From: CAJGCS01 sp045589955
GTDB taxonomy: Bacteria; Bacillota_I; Bacilli_A; ML615J-28; CAG-313
Assembly: GCA_045589955.1 (NCBI GenBank)
Contig: JAZNQD010000017.1
Coordinates: forward strand, 1-13,446
Direction: 5' to 3'
Length of the DNA: 13,446 nucleotides
The position numbers were made by a program, and so were the translations under genes. How positions within the stretch are numbered: the stretch's first letter is position 1; every line of letters starts with the position of its first letter. The notes below the pieces were generated by a model. The model did not search any database, was not told where the DNA came from, and was given only the letters and a program-made list of their open reading frames with translations. This document shows positions 1 through 5,442 of this stretch, in pieces.

Positions 1-1
1 C

Positions 2-55
2 GAAGGCTGGTTCTCCTTTATTATTCGTATTTCAACTCCTCCTCCACCAGCCTTC
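2..55. repeat. 10-bp inverted repeat at the window edge
   Basis: GAAGGCTGGT at 2-11 is the exact reverse complement of ACCAGCCTTC at 46-55, with 34 bases between. No U-tract follows on the + strand, so it is not a normal terminator. It could be the end of a structured RNA or a degraded tRNA that begins before the window; the sequence cannot decide this. Bases 56-109 are A/T-rich and hold a TATAAT at 91-96, a possible -10 box for the following tRNA, without a convincing -35. Confidence 0.45.
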
Positions 56-109
56 AAAATTACAATAAAATTCATTATATAAATATATTATATAATTGAT
101 CAATAAAAT

Positions 110-185
110 GAACTCTTAGTCAAGTTGGTCAAGACAGCAGATTGCAACTCTGTGATCGATGGTTCAAATCCATCAGAGTTCTCCA
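110..185 (+). tRNA. tRNA-Cys(GCA)
   Basis: The acceptor GAACTCT (110-116) pairs perfectly with AGAGTTC (175-181). The D stem is only 3 bp (GTC/GAC). The anticodon stem GCAGA/TCTGT encloses TTGCAAC, giving anticodon GCA at 144-146. The T stem GATGG/CCATC encloses TTCAAAT. The discriminator is T182 and CCA is encoded at 183-185. It is the first tRNA of the island. Confidence 0.93.
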
Positions 186-248
186 ATTCCTTGTGAAATC
201 AGTAACAAAAGATGAATTGACATCTTGATCTGATAATCTCTAAGGAAT
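186..248 (+). other. Rod-like RNA fold between tRNA-Cys and tRNA-Asp
   Basis: Three nested perfect helices lie directly after the tRNA-Cys CCA: ATTCCTT (186-192) with AAGGAAT (242-248), ATCAG (198-202) with CTGAT (230-234), and AAGATG (209-214) with CATCTT (221-226) closing a 6-base loop. There is no T-loop or anticodon loop, so it is not a tRNA. It may be a small structured RNA, a processing spacer or a decayed gene. The pairing is seen directly; any function is unknown. Confidence 0.4.
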
Positions 249-290
249 AATTTGTATGTTTCTTTGAATGATTATAGTCGGAATAGATAC

Positions 291-366
291 GGCCCGTTAG
301 TGTAGCGGTTATCATGCTTCCCTGTCACGGAAGAGATCACGAGTTCGAGTCTCGTACGGGTCGCCA
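291..366 (+). tRNA. tRNA-Asp(GTC)
   Basis: The acceptor GGCCCGT (291-297) pairs with ACGGGTC (356-362), with one G-U. The anticodon stem CTTCC/GGAAG encloses CTGTCAC, giving anticodon GTC. The T loop is TTCGAGT. The discriminator is G363 and CCA is encoded. A terminator follows 20 bases downstream. Confidence 0.95.
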
Positions 367-386
367 TAACTTTTGAACCGGAATGG

Positions 387-416
387 GCTGTTTAATGAAA
401 ATTAGGCAGCTTTTTT
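387..416 (+). terminator. Rho-independent terminator after tRNA-Asp
   Basis: A 10-bp stem (387-396 with 401-410, two G-U pairs) is capped by a GAAA tetraloop and followed by six T. It lies between tRNA-Asp and tRNA-Gln, so the downstream tRNA depends on readthrough or on a promoter not recognisable in the 6 intervening bases. Confidence 0.8.
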
Positions 417-422
417 ACAAAT

Positions 423-500
423 AGAGGTCTGGCGAAGCGGCTTAACGCACTGGACTTTGACTCCAGCATTTCAGTAGTTCGAATCTACTGGCCTCTGCCA
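423..500 (+). tRNA. tRNA-Gln(TTG)
   Basis: The acceptor AGAGGTC (423-429) pairs with GGCCTCT (490-496). The anticodon stem CTGGA/TCCAG encloses CTTTGAC, giving anticodon TTG, which reads CAA. The T stem AGTAG/CTACT encloses TTCGAAT. The discriminator is G497 and CCA is encoded at 498-500. Confidence 0.93.
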
Positions 501-515
501 AATTATTTTTTAATT

Positions 516-536
516 AGAGTTCATTGAACTCTTTTT
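516..536 (+). terminator. Terminator after tRNA-Gln
   Basis: A 7-bp stem AGAGTTC/GAACTCT (516-522 with 526-532) has a 3-base loop and is followed by a T run. It ends the tRNA-Gln transcript 22 bases before the start codon of the next gene. Confidence 0.7.
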
Positions 537-557
537 ATATTTATGAAAGGAGAAAAT

Positions 558-1127
558 ATGTTTAGTACTTTTAAAAGAAAAATCAAAAATTTTATTTTAA
601 TTCTGAAATATCCATTTTTATCTCCTGGCTATTATAAGAATAGAAGATATTATTGGGTTTATCACACATTGCTTGATGGAATGCCTGATGCTTGGATAGA
701 ATCTTTTGGGGAACAAATGCTAAAAGATTTTAAAAAAGTTTTAAAGAAAAATAAACAACTTTATAAATTCAGATTCACAGATATTAAAGAAAAATATGGT
801 TCTTTAAGATTATATAGCAATTTCACTTCAGATGAAATAGATGAATTAGTTCGATATTATGAAGACTTATCTATTTCTGTTTGTTGTAGATGCGGAAAAC
901 CATCAAAATATTGTACTTTTGGATGGGTTCAATATTTATGTGACGAATGTGGTCATAAAATTATTGCTGAAAGTTATTTACAGGATTCTGAATTAACTTG
1001 GAGTGATATTCCTGTTAGATACCGATATGAAAATGGGGTAAAAACAAGAATTGATACGAAAGTTGATTTCAAAAACATTTGGAAAGAATGTGAAATTAAA
1101 GAGGATGAAGACGATGGAATTTGCTAG
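558..1127 (+). CDS. Phage-like hypothetical protein with zinc-finger cysteines
   Basis: This encodes 189 residues of unknown function. AAAGGAG at 546-552 sits 5 bases before ATG 558, so 558 is preferred over the in-frame ATG at 543, which lies upstream of that ribosome site. The N-terminus is basic and hydrophobic (residues 1-25). A central FTDIKEKYGSLRLY segment (73-86) and a cysteine cluster (C109, C110, C112, C119, then C128 and C131 in LCDECG) look like a small zinc-binding module. From memory, short proteins combining a 'KEKxGxLR' segment with such a cluster occur as uncharacterised genes in phages and prophages; this is recall, not a search. The gene lies inside a tRNA island, overlaps the next gene by 14 bases, and has codon use as A/T-rich as the rest of the region. 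The zinc binding is inferred from the cysteine spacing. Confidence 0.8.
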   Translation: MFSTFKRKIKNFILILKYPFLSPGYYKNRRYYWVYHTLLDGMPDAWIESFGEQMLKDFKKVLKKNKQLYKFRFTDIKEKYGSLRLYSNFTSDEIDELVRYYEDLSISVCCRCGKPSKYCTFGWVQYLCDECGHKIIAESYLQDSELTWSDIPVRYRYENGVKTRIDTKVDFKNIWKECEIKEDEDDGIC

Positions 1128-1395
1128 AAAAGGAAAATTCAGTTTAAAAACTGTTGATTCACTCAGATCTGATTATGTTAGAAATAATCATGATCTTGAA
1201 ATTGTTAAATGGGCTAAAACTTCTGATGGTAGAGATTATTGTTATACAATAGCTTTTATTAAAGAAGGAAAACTTGAATCGGTTGATTCAAGATTGTTAG
1301 AATCCATTGATGATATGGAAGAATTAGATAATGTAAAAGAATTATTTGAATTAGCTCAAAAATTATACGAAACTGATATTATTTATTATAAATAA
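1114..1395 (+). CDS. Small hypothetical protein, translationally coupled to the upstream gene
   Basis: This encodes 93 residues with no recognised family. The start ATG 1114 is chosen because AGAGG (1100-1104) lies 9 bases upstream, inside the end of the preceding gene; ATG 1105 abuts that site and is less likely, and ATG 1051 has no such support. The 14-base overlap implies translational coupling. The protein is acidic and soluble-looking, with no membrane segment or cysteine cluster. Residues 32-52 (VKWAKTSDGRDYCYTIAFI region) look like beta strands, and the C-terminal half (about 58-90) is predicted helical and rich in Glu and Leu. The stop is 9 bases before tRNA-Ser(GCT), so gene and tRNA are probably on one transcript. 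A phage accessory origin is inferred from context only. Confidence 0.7.
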   Translation: MEFARKGKFSLKTVDSLRSDYVRNNHDLEIVKWAKTSDGRDYCYTIAFIKEGKLESVDSRLLESIDDMEELDNVKELFELAQKLYETDIIYYK

Positions 1396-1404
1396 TATCT
1401 TTAC

Positions 1405-1492
1405 GGAATCATACTCAAGTGGTGAAGAGGACGGTTTGCTAAACCGTTAGGACTGAAAGGTTGCGCAGGTTCGAACCCTGCTGATTCCGCCA
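1405..1492 (+). tRNA. tRNA-Ser(GCT)
   Basis: The acceptor GGAATCA (1405-1411) pairs with TGATTCC (1482-1488). The anticodon stem ACGGT/ACCGT encloses TTGCTAA, giving anticodon GCT, which reads AGC/AGU. A long variable arm follows, as expected for a class II tRNA. The T stem GCAGG/CCTGC encloses TTCGAAC. The discriminator is G1489 and CCA is encoded. Confidence 0.94.
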
Positions 1493-1498
1493 TTATTA

Positions 1499-2575
1499 GT
1501 ATAAAAGGTCAGCAAGAACGTAGTAGTCTCCGAGTAATGCGGCAGATTAAAAAGTGCATCGGATAAACGTTGAAGCTATAAGAAGAGGACAGCGGCGAAG
1601 TCTGCAGCATCACCACCTCGACCTGATAAAATTGATCTTAAAAGAAGGGCAGTTTGATTACTGCAAATCTTTATAATATTCAAACACTACCATCCATATA
1701 TAATGGTTCCAAAGGTATAAATTGTATAGCCATTGCTGCAGCATAAAGTGTTTGAATTTTTGATGTATTCTACATTTAACAAATAAATTAATAGCAGATA
1801 TATTCTGTGGAATATATAGAGGATGAAAACTACTCTCGGTGCTAATATACCATCAGTTAGTGATGCTAATAAATTTAGCCTCTCCAGTATATTAATATTC
1901 AGGGCGAGTGGCACGGATATACCATTTCAGTCTCATAAGCTGAAGATACTAGGTTCGACTCCTAGGCTCCTGAACCATTTGATAATAAATAAATTGGCCT
2001 TAGTGGAAATCGCCCACTGAACGGGCTGGCGAAATTTATTTGTTATATAAGAAATATCAAGGACTGGTTAGGGATATACCAAAAAATGTCTCCATAGGAA
2101 GGCGGGTTACCGGGACAAGCCGAGAATTAAATAACCCTGAGAGGAGCGGCATTAAACCAAACGGTGATGGTGTCGTAGGTGTCAAAGGGAAAGTAAAACT
2201 GAGAAAGAAAACTCATCAAACTCCATTTGAACTTGTTTCATCTGTTGGGAGAAACTCAGTGTGGGTTTCAAAAGTTTATTCAAGAACAAGAGAGTATGGG
2301 GAAGTTAATGTTCTGATATATTTATCAGTAGCAGTCGTGCATATTTCTTGAATAAATCTTAAAAGGATTATAAAGAGTTATAATCTTTCGGGTTTTGCTT
2401 CGTATAACCAGAAAACGAAGTAGAATAGAAATATCAAGAGTGATATTTTATCTATTAGTGGTTACAGAATCACTAAGAAAAAAAAAGGGAACTGCTACCT
2501 TGATGAGCAGTCTAGTGTTGCAACACTTTTTAAAAGAACAGAGAATAAACCCTGGAGTGGGCTCTGTTCTTAAAT
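1499..2575 (+). ncRNA. Candidate giant structured RNA (GOLLD/ROOL-like) enclosing a tRNA
   Basis: These 1077 bases lie between tRNA-Ser(GCT) and tRNA-Ser(CGA). They hold no credible gene but many perfect helices: ATTCAAACACT (1678-1688) with 1747-1757; 1798-1805 with 1810-1817; 1982-1995 with 2033-2046 (14 bp, one G-U) enclosing 2000-2006 with 2014-2020; GGGTTA (2104-2109) with TAACCC (2132-2137); a 12-bp helix 2275-2286 with 2345-2356; CTGATA (2313-2318) with 2323-2328; 2363-2373 with 2378-2388; 2398-2403 with 2415-2420; 2429-2436 with 2441-2448; 2455-2463 with 2468-2476; 2491-2496 with 2506-2511; and 2534-2543 with 2562-2571. Two hairpins share an AGAG loop (2374-2377, 2437-2440). The segment 1981-2575 is relatively G-rich and the densest in helices. 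Large size, many junctions, a tRNA inside and a phage-like tRNA island match what is known of the GOLLD and ROOL RNA classes. The class and the ends are inferred; only the helices are seen. Confidence 0.55.
1899..1977 (+). tRNA. tRNA with CAT anticodon (Met or Ile2), embedded in the structured RNA
   Basis: The D stem GTGG/CCAT has a 10-base loop. The anticodon stem TCAGT/GCTGA encloses CTCATAA, giving anticodon CAT at 1934-1936. The T stem CTAGG/CCTAG encloses TTCGACT. CCA is encoded at 1975-1977. The acceptor pairs TCAGGG with the CCTGA side (1966-1973) but needs one extra base on the 3' strand, so it is slightly irregular. There is no sign of the initiator-type row of three G-C pairs in the anticodon stem, so it is an elongator Met or a lysidine-modified Ile tRNA; the sequence does not decide. 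Confidence 0.8.
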
Positions 2576-2666
2576 GCTGATTTACTCTAATTGGTAAGAG
2601 GCTTGTCTCGAAAACAAGTGTAGTATTAATAATACGATAGAAGTTCGAGTCTTCTAATCAGCGCCA
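2576..2666 (+). tRNA. tRNA-Ser(CGA)
   Basis: The acceptor GCTGATT (2576-2582) pairs perfectly with AATCAGC (2656-2662). The anticodon stem CTTGT/ACAAG encloses CTCGAAA, giving anticodon CGA, which reads TCG. The long variable arm contains a GTATT/AATAC helix. The T stem AGAAG/CTTCT encloses TTCGAGT. The discriminator is G and CCA is encoded. It follows the preceding RNA hairpin (ending 2571) with almost no spacer, implying co-transcription and processing. Confidence 0.94.
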
Positions 2667-2667
2667 T

Positions 2668-2744
2668 CCGGAATTAGCACAGCTTGGTAGTGCATCTGAT
2701 TTGGGGTCAGAGGGTCGTCTGTTCGAATCGGACATTCCGGACCA
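2668..2744 (+). tRNA. tRNA-Pro(TGG)
   Basis: The acceptor CCGGAAT (2668-2674) pairs perfectly with ATTCCGG (2734-2740), and the discriminator is A2741. The D stem is GCAC/GTGC. The anticodon stem TCTGA/TCAGA encloses TTTGGGG, giving anticodon TGG. The T loop is TTCGAAT. CCA is encoded at 2742-2744. Only one base separates it from the CCA of tRNA-Ser(CGA). Confidence 0.95.
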
Positions 2745-2745
2745 C

Positions 2746-2819
2746 GCCCTTTTAGTTAAACGGCATAACAAATCCATGGTAAGGATTAGTTCTAAGTTCA
2801 ATTCTTAGTTAGGGCACCA
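2746..2819 (+). tRNA. tRNA-Thr(GGT), imperfect acceptor
   Basis: The anticodon stem AATCC/GGATT encloses ATGGTAA, giving anticodon GGT, which reads ACC/ACU. The T stem CTAAG/CTTAG encloses TTCAATT. The D stem GTT/AAC is short. The acceptor GCCCTTT (2746-2752) against TTAGGGC (2809-2815) forms 5 pairs and then two U-U mismatches next to the core. CCA is encoded at 2817-2819. It lies one base after tRNA-Pro. The weakened acceptor is typical of drifting phage-type tRNAs. Confidence 0.87.
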
Positions 2820-2860
2820 TAATTTTGAAATAAGTTATTACAATTAATTCTATTAAAGAC

Positions 2861-2937
2861 GGGATATTAGCTCAGCAGGTTAGAGCACATGACTGTTAAT
2901 CATGGTGTCCGCGGTTCAAGTCCGTGAAGAGGCGCCA
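2861..2937 (+). tRNA. tRNA-Asn(GTT)-like gene with unpaired acceptor
   Basis: The D stem GCTC/GAGC, the anticodon stem CATGA/TCATG around CTGTTAA (anticodon GTT, 2895-2897), the T stem CGCGG/CCGTG around TTCAAGT, and an encoded CCA are all good. The 5' strand GGGATAT (2861-2867) and the 3' strand AAGAGGC (2927-2933) form only about three of seven pairs; the 5' strand expected is GCCTCTT. It may be a chimera whose 5' end was replaced, or a dying gene. The identity is sure, the activity doubtful. Confidence 0.7.
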
Positions 2938-2960
2938 TTTTTTTTAACCCTTTAAGTAAG

Positions 2961-2988
2961 ACAAAGCGCAAGCTTTGTTTTTTATTTT
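2961..2988 (+). terminator. Terminator of the tRNA island
   Basis: ACAAAGC (2961-2967) pairs with GCTTTGT (2972-2978) around a GCAA tetraloop, followed by a T-rich tract. It lies 23 bases after the last CCA and closes the tRNA/ncRNA transcription unit. Its T-tract overlaps the -35 of the next promoter. Confidence 0.8.
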
Positions 2989-3003
2989 GTATTTTGGTAT
3001 AAT
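2975..3003 (+). promoter_or_regulatory. Promoter of the MupG-like gene
   Basis: TATAAT at 2998-3003 is preceded by TGG, making an extended -10. A weak -35, TTGTTT, lies at 2975-2980 with a 17-base spacer. The start codon is 17 bases downstream of the -10, so the leader is very short. Confidence 0.6.
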
Positions 3004-3020
3004 AATATAGAGGTGAAAGC

Positions 3021-4043
3021 ATGAAAACAGGTTTATCTATTTTTACAGGATTAAAAGAGTATACTTTAGAAGAATCTTTAAAATATTTAGAATTTGCTTA
3101 TAATCATAATATTGAAATGATTTTTTCATCAGCTCATATTACAGAAGCTGATCGTTCCATTGAAGAATTGAATATTATTATTGAAAAATGTTATGAATAT
3201 GGAATGAAGTTTGTTATCGATGTTTCAAAGAAAGCTTTTGAAAATTTAGGACTTTCTGATAAAGTATATGCTTATCGCCTAGATTATGGGTTTACTGATG
3301 AAGAAGTTGTTGAACTATCAAATAGTGATAAGTTTTTTATAGAATTAAATGCATCAACACTTTCAGAAGAAAAATTATTAAAATATATTGATATGGGAAT
3401 TAATTTATCTCATGTTCGTGCGAGTTTTAATTATTATCCAAAACTATACACTGCCCATGATATTTTAGATGCAAAAAGAATCATAAAAATGTTTAATAAA
3501 TATGGTATCCAAGTAGGAGCTTTTTTACCTTCTAATTATGGTAAACGTCCTCCAATGTATGAAGGATTACCATCAATTGAATCACATCGACACTTAGATA
3601 AAGCAATAAGTATTGAGGAATTAAAAGCAATTGGTGTAAGTGAAGTGTTTATCGGTGATGCATATGCAAGTGAAGAAGAAATAATTCAACTTGAAAAGCA
3701 TCTTAGTGATTTGGTTGTTTTAGATATTACATTAGATACAAAATTTGAAAAAGAATATTTCTTGAATGAGTTCTCAATTAGACCTGATTATAATAACTAC
3801 TTGTTACGATTAAGTGGAAGTCGTGGTAAAGATGTTGAAAAATATAACAATACATCTAAACGCCAAAAATATGATGTTACAGTCGATAATGAAGGCTTTA
3901 AAAGATATTCTGGTGAAGTTAATATAGTTATAAACGAGTTACCAGTTGATGATCGTGTAAATGTTATTGGAAAAGTCAAATGTTCTGATATTATTGTTCA
4001 AAAAATCAAAGAAACAAAAAAACTTCGTTTTAATGTCTTATAA
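3021..4043 (+). CDS. mupG: DUF871/MupG-family 6-phospho-N-acetylmuramidase-like protein
   Basis: This encodes 340 residues, close to the usual length of the family (about 350). AGAGGTG at 3009-3015 supports the start. The N-terminal TIM-barrel part carries the family signatures GLSIFTG (4-10), RLDYGF (86-91), SFNYYP (135-140), RPPMYEGLPSIESHR (176-190) and IGDAYAS (211-217). Residues from about 235 on form the smaller beta-rich C-terminal domain. In Staphylococcus aureus, MupG is a cytoplasmic enzyme that splits MurNAc-6-phosphate-GlcNAc, taken up by the PTS, into MurNAc-6P and GlcNAc during cell-wall recycling. The family assignment rests on these motifs; the exact substrate here is inferred. 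No PTS permease, MurQ or MurR lies next to it, so the gene stands apart from the usual recycling operon. It has its own promoter. Confidence 0.85.
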   Translation: MKTGLSIFTGLKEYTLEESLKYLEFAYNHNIEMIFSSAHITEADRSIEELNIIIEKCYEYGMKFVIDVSKKAFENLGLSDKVYAYRLDYGFTDEEVVELSNSDKFFIELNASTLSEEKLLKYIDMGINLSHVRASFNYYPKLYTAHDILDAKRIIKMFNKYGIQVGAFLPSNYGKRPPMYEGLPSIESHRHLDKAISIEELKAIGVSEVFIGDAYASEEEIIQLEKHLSDLVVLDITLDTKFEKEYFLNEFSIRPDYNNYLLRLSGSRGKDVEKYNNTSKRQKYDVTVDNEGFKRYSGEVNIVINELPVDDRVNVIGKVKCSDIIVQKIKETKKLRFNVL

Positions 4044-4060
4044 TATAATTCTCATATTTT

Positions 4061-4089
4061 TTGACAAATTCATCTAATAATAGTATAAT
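4061..4089 (+). promoter_or_regulatory. Consensus sigma-70-type promoter
   Basis: TTGACA (4061-4066) and TATAAT (4084-4089) are both exact consensus boxes with a 17-base spacer. The promoter drives the zinc-ribbon membrane protein and, through partial readthrough, possibly the sugar kinase. Confidence 0.9.
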
Positions 4090-4114
4090 AATATTGTATA
4101 AATAGGTGGTGCTT

Positions 4115-4462
4115 ATGAGCGATATTAAATTTTGTCCAAATTGTCAAAAAGAAGTTTCAAAAGATGTTCAAGTTTGCGATGACTGTGGTTACGAATTTGT
4201 ACCTGAAAAAGTAGAAGAAGCTTCAAATAAAGTTATTAATATTGAAAGATATGACCCAGTTCCAACTTTCTTATGGACAGCTCTTTCTTTCTTATTTCCA
4301 GTAGTTGGGGTTATTCTATTCTTTGTGTTTAGAAAAAATTGGTCTGCAAGAGCAGAGGCTTGTAAGGATGGTTTTGTTATTGGTGCAATCGTATGGGCAT
4401 TAGTAATTATGTTCTTATTATTCTTTGCGGTTGACTATAAGAAACTTTGGCCAAATAGATAA
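4115..4462 (+). CDS. Zinc-ribbon protein with two membrane segments
   Basis: This encodes 115 residues. The start ATG 4115 follows AGGTGG (4104-4109); the in-frame GTG codons at 4106 and 4109 overlap that ribosome site and are rejected. Residues 1-28 form a zinc ribbon with the pairs C7-x2-C10 and C21-x2-C24 (CPNC...CDDC). An acidic linker follows. Two hydrophobic stretches, about 49-73 (TFLWTALSFLFPVVGVILF region) and about 87-108 (GFVIGAIVWALVIMFLLFF region), should span the membrane, leaving the ribbon in the cytoplasm. The short tail ends Lys-Lys-Leu-Trp. Zinc-ribbon plus two-helix proteins like this are common and uncharacterised in Bacillota. The domain layout is seen; the function is unknown. 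Confidence 0.85.
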   Translation: MSDIKFCPNCQKEVSKDVQVCDDCGYEFVPEKVEEASNKVINIERYDPVPTFLWTALSFLFPVVGVILFFVFRKNWSARAEACKDGFVIGAIVWALVIMFLLFFAVDYKKLWPNR

Positions 4463-4469
4463 TAATATT

Positions 4470-4498
4470 AAAGATAAACGTATCGTTTATCTTTTTTT
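4470..4498 (+). terminator. Terminator after the zinc-ribbon gene
   Basis: An 11-bp perfect stem AAAGATAAACG/CGTTTATCTTT (4470-4480 with 4484-4494) has a 3-base loop (or a 5-base loop if the last pair opens). A T run continues to 4498. The sugar-kinase start lies only 16 bases further, with no promoter visible in between. Confidence 0.85.
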
Positions 4499-4513
4499 AT
4501 AGAGAGGTGTTTT

Positions 4514-5365
4514 ATGAACATATTAATTATTGGAATGTGTGGTAATTCTTTATTTTATAGTAAAGAAACTAACACATTATTAAATGAAGAACCAGGTGGT
4601 AAAGGGTATAATCAAGCTGTTGGTATTGCCAAACTTGGTGGTAAAGTATCCTTCTTAGGCGCAATCGGAAATGATAATCACGGCGTAATGTGTAGTGAAT
4701 ATTTAAATAAAATCGGTGTAAACAATTTACTTATTACTAAAAACAAGAAAACGACATACGCCACTATTCATGTTGATCAATTTGGAAATAATGAAATAAA
4801 TGTTGTTTTTGGTTGTGAACTAGACGAATCTGATTTAGACTATATTAAAATGCAAATTGATAAACATGATTTAATTATGTTTCAAAATGAAATTAATCAA
4901 GAATTAAATATAAAGTTACTAAAATATGCTTATGATAAAAGTAAATATATACTAGTTAATCCAGCACCATGTGCAAAATGGTTAAGTGATTATTTAGAAT
5001 TAATTAACTTGATTACCCCGAATGAACAAGAGGCAAGAGTTTTATTCGATATTCCAAGTTCAATTAGTTCTTTAGAAATAGGTAAATATTTAAGTGATAA
5101 AAACTATAAAGACATTGTTATAACTTTAGGTGATAAGGGATCTGTTTTAGTTCAAAAAGATAAATATCAATATTTTCCTTCTTTAAAAGTTAAAGCTGTT
5201 GATACAACAGGTGCAGGTGACTTAATGAATGCATGCCTTGCTTATGGAATTCAAAACAAGTATTCTTTGTCTGAAAGTATTGCTTTAGGTACGAAAGCTT
5301 GTGCATATAGTGTCACAAGAAGATATGTGTTAAATTCATATCCAACTCTTAATGATATTAAGTAA
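4514..5365 (+). CDS. Ribokinase-like (PfkB family) sugar kinase, shortened lid
   Basis: This encodes 283 residues; ribokinases are usually about 300-310. AGAGGTG (4503-4509) supports ATG 4514. PfkB signatures are clear: PGGKGYNQA (27-35), NPAP (149-152), TPNEQEA (168-174), TLGDKG (204-209) and the ATP/anion-hole motif DTTGAGD (230-236) with the catalytic base Asp236. The enzyme should transfer a phosphate from ATP to a sugar hydroxyl in the cytoplasm. The segment between the N-terminal Gly-Asn (10-11) and the GGKG motif is about ten residues shorter than in E. coli ribokinase and lacks the usual Asp and PxPGET lid sequence, so the substrate may not be ribose. No transporter, isomerase or repressor gene adjoins it. 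With no promoter of its own visible, it probably depends on leakage through the upstream terminator. Confidence 0.85.
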   Translation: MNILIIGMCGNSLFYSKETNTLLNEEPGGKGYNQAVGIAKLGGKVSFLGAIGNDNHGVMCSEYLNKIGVNNLLITKNKKTTYATIHVDQFGNNEINVVFGCELDESDLDYIKMQIDKHDLIMFQNEINQELNIKLLKYAYDKSKYILVNPAPCAKWLSDYLELINLITPNEQEARVLFDIPSSISSLEIGKYLSDKNYKDIVITLGDKGSVLVQKDKYQYFPSLKVKAVDTTGAGDLMNACLAYGIQNKYSLSESIALGTKACAYSVTRRYVLNSYPTLNDIK

Positions 5366-5403
5366 ACTGAATATGTTTTTGTCTTTCTTTTTGAAAGAAA
5401 ATT

Positions 5404-5412
5404 TGGTATAAT
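5404..5412 (+). promoter_or_regulatory. Extended -10 promoter of argS
   Basis: TGGTATAAT (5404-5412) is an extended -10. Seventeen bases upstream there is only TTTCTT, so the -35 is poor. The preceding TTTCTT/AAGAAA hairpin (about 5384-5400) may weakly terminate the kinase transcript. No T-box leader fits in the 77 bases before argS. Confidence 0.55.
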
Positions 5413-5442
5413 AAGATGAATATGTATTAAAAGGTGATTATT

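Noticed and set aside
31..48. TTCAACTCCTCCTCCACCA read as a tRNA 3' end
   Set aside because: Too few bases follow the putative T-loop for a T stem plus a 7-base acceptor, and the 5' T-stem strand does not pair.
1..99. Open frame from base 1 ending at TGA 97-99 as the tail of an upstream gene
   Set aside because: The stretch is short, coincides with an inverted repeat and A/T-rich promoter-like DNA, and its product is low complexity. A gene tail cannot be supported.
1818..1886. Possible second tRNA with acceptor pairing 1819-1825/1876-1882 and a CCA
   Set aside because: The acceptor pairs at six of seven positions, but there is no T-loop, D arm or U33, and the length is too short. It is more likely another branch of the large RNA or a chance CCA.
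1687..1914. Open frame on the minus strand, 75 codons
   Set aside because: It overlaps the structured RNA and the CAT tRNA, has no ribosome site, and has an improbable composition.
2040..2351. Open frame of 103 codons on the + strand
   Set aside because: It lies within the densest helices of the candidate RNA, has no ribosome binding site, and its basic low-complexity product resembles no family. The open frame is a by-product of the less A/T-rich RNA.
1499..2575. Group I/II intron, RNase P RNA or tmRNA as explanation for the structured region
   Set aside because: I found no intron-encoded protein, no recognisable group II domain V, no RNase P core motif and no tmRNA tag or tRNA-like ends. 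None can be fully excluded without a covariance search.
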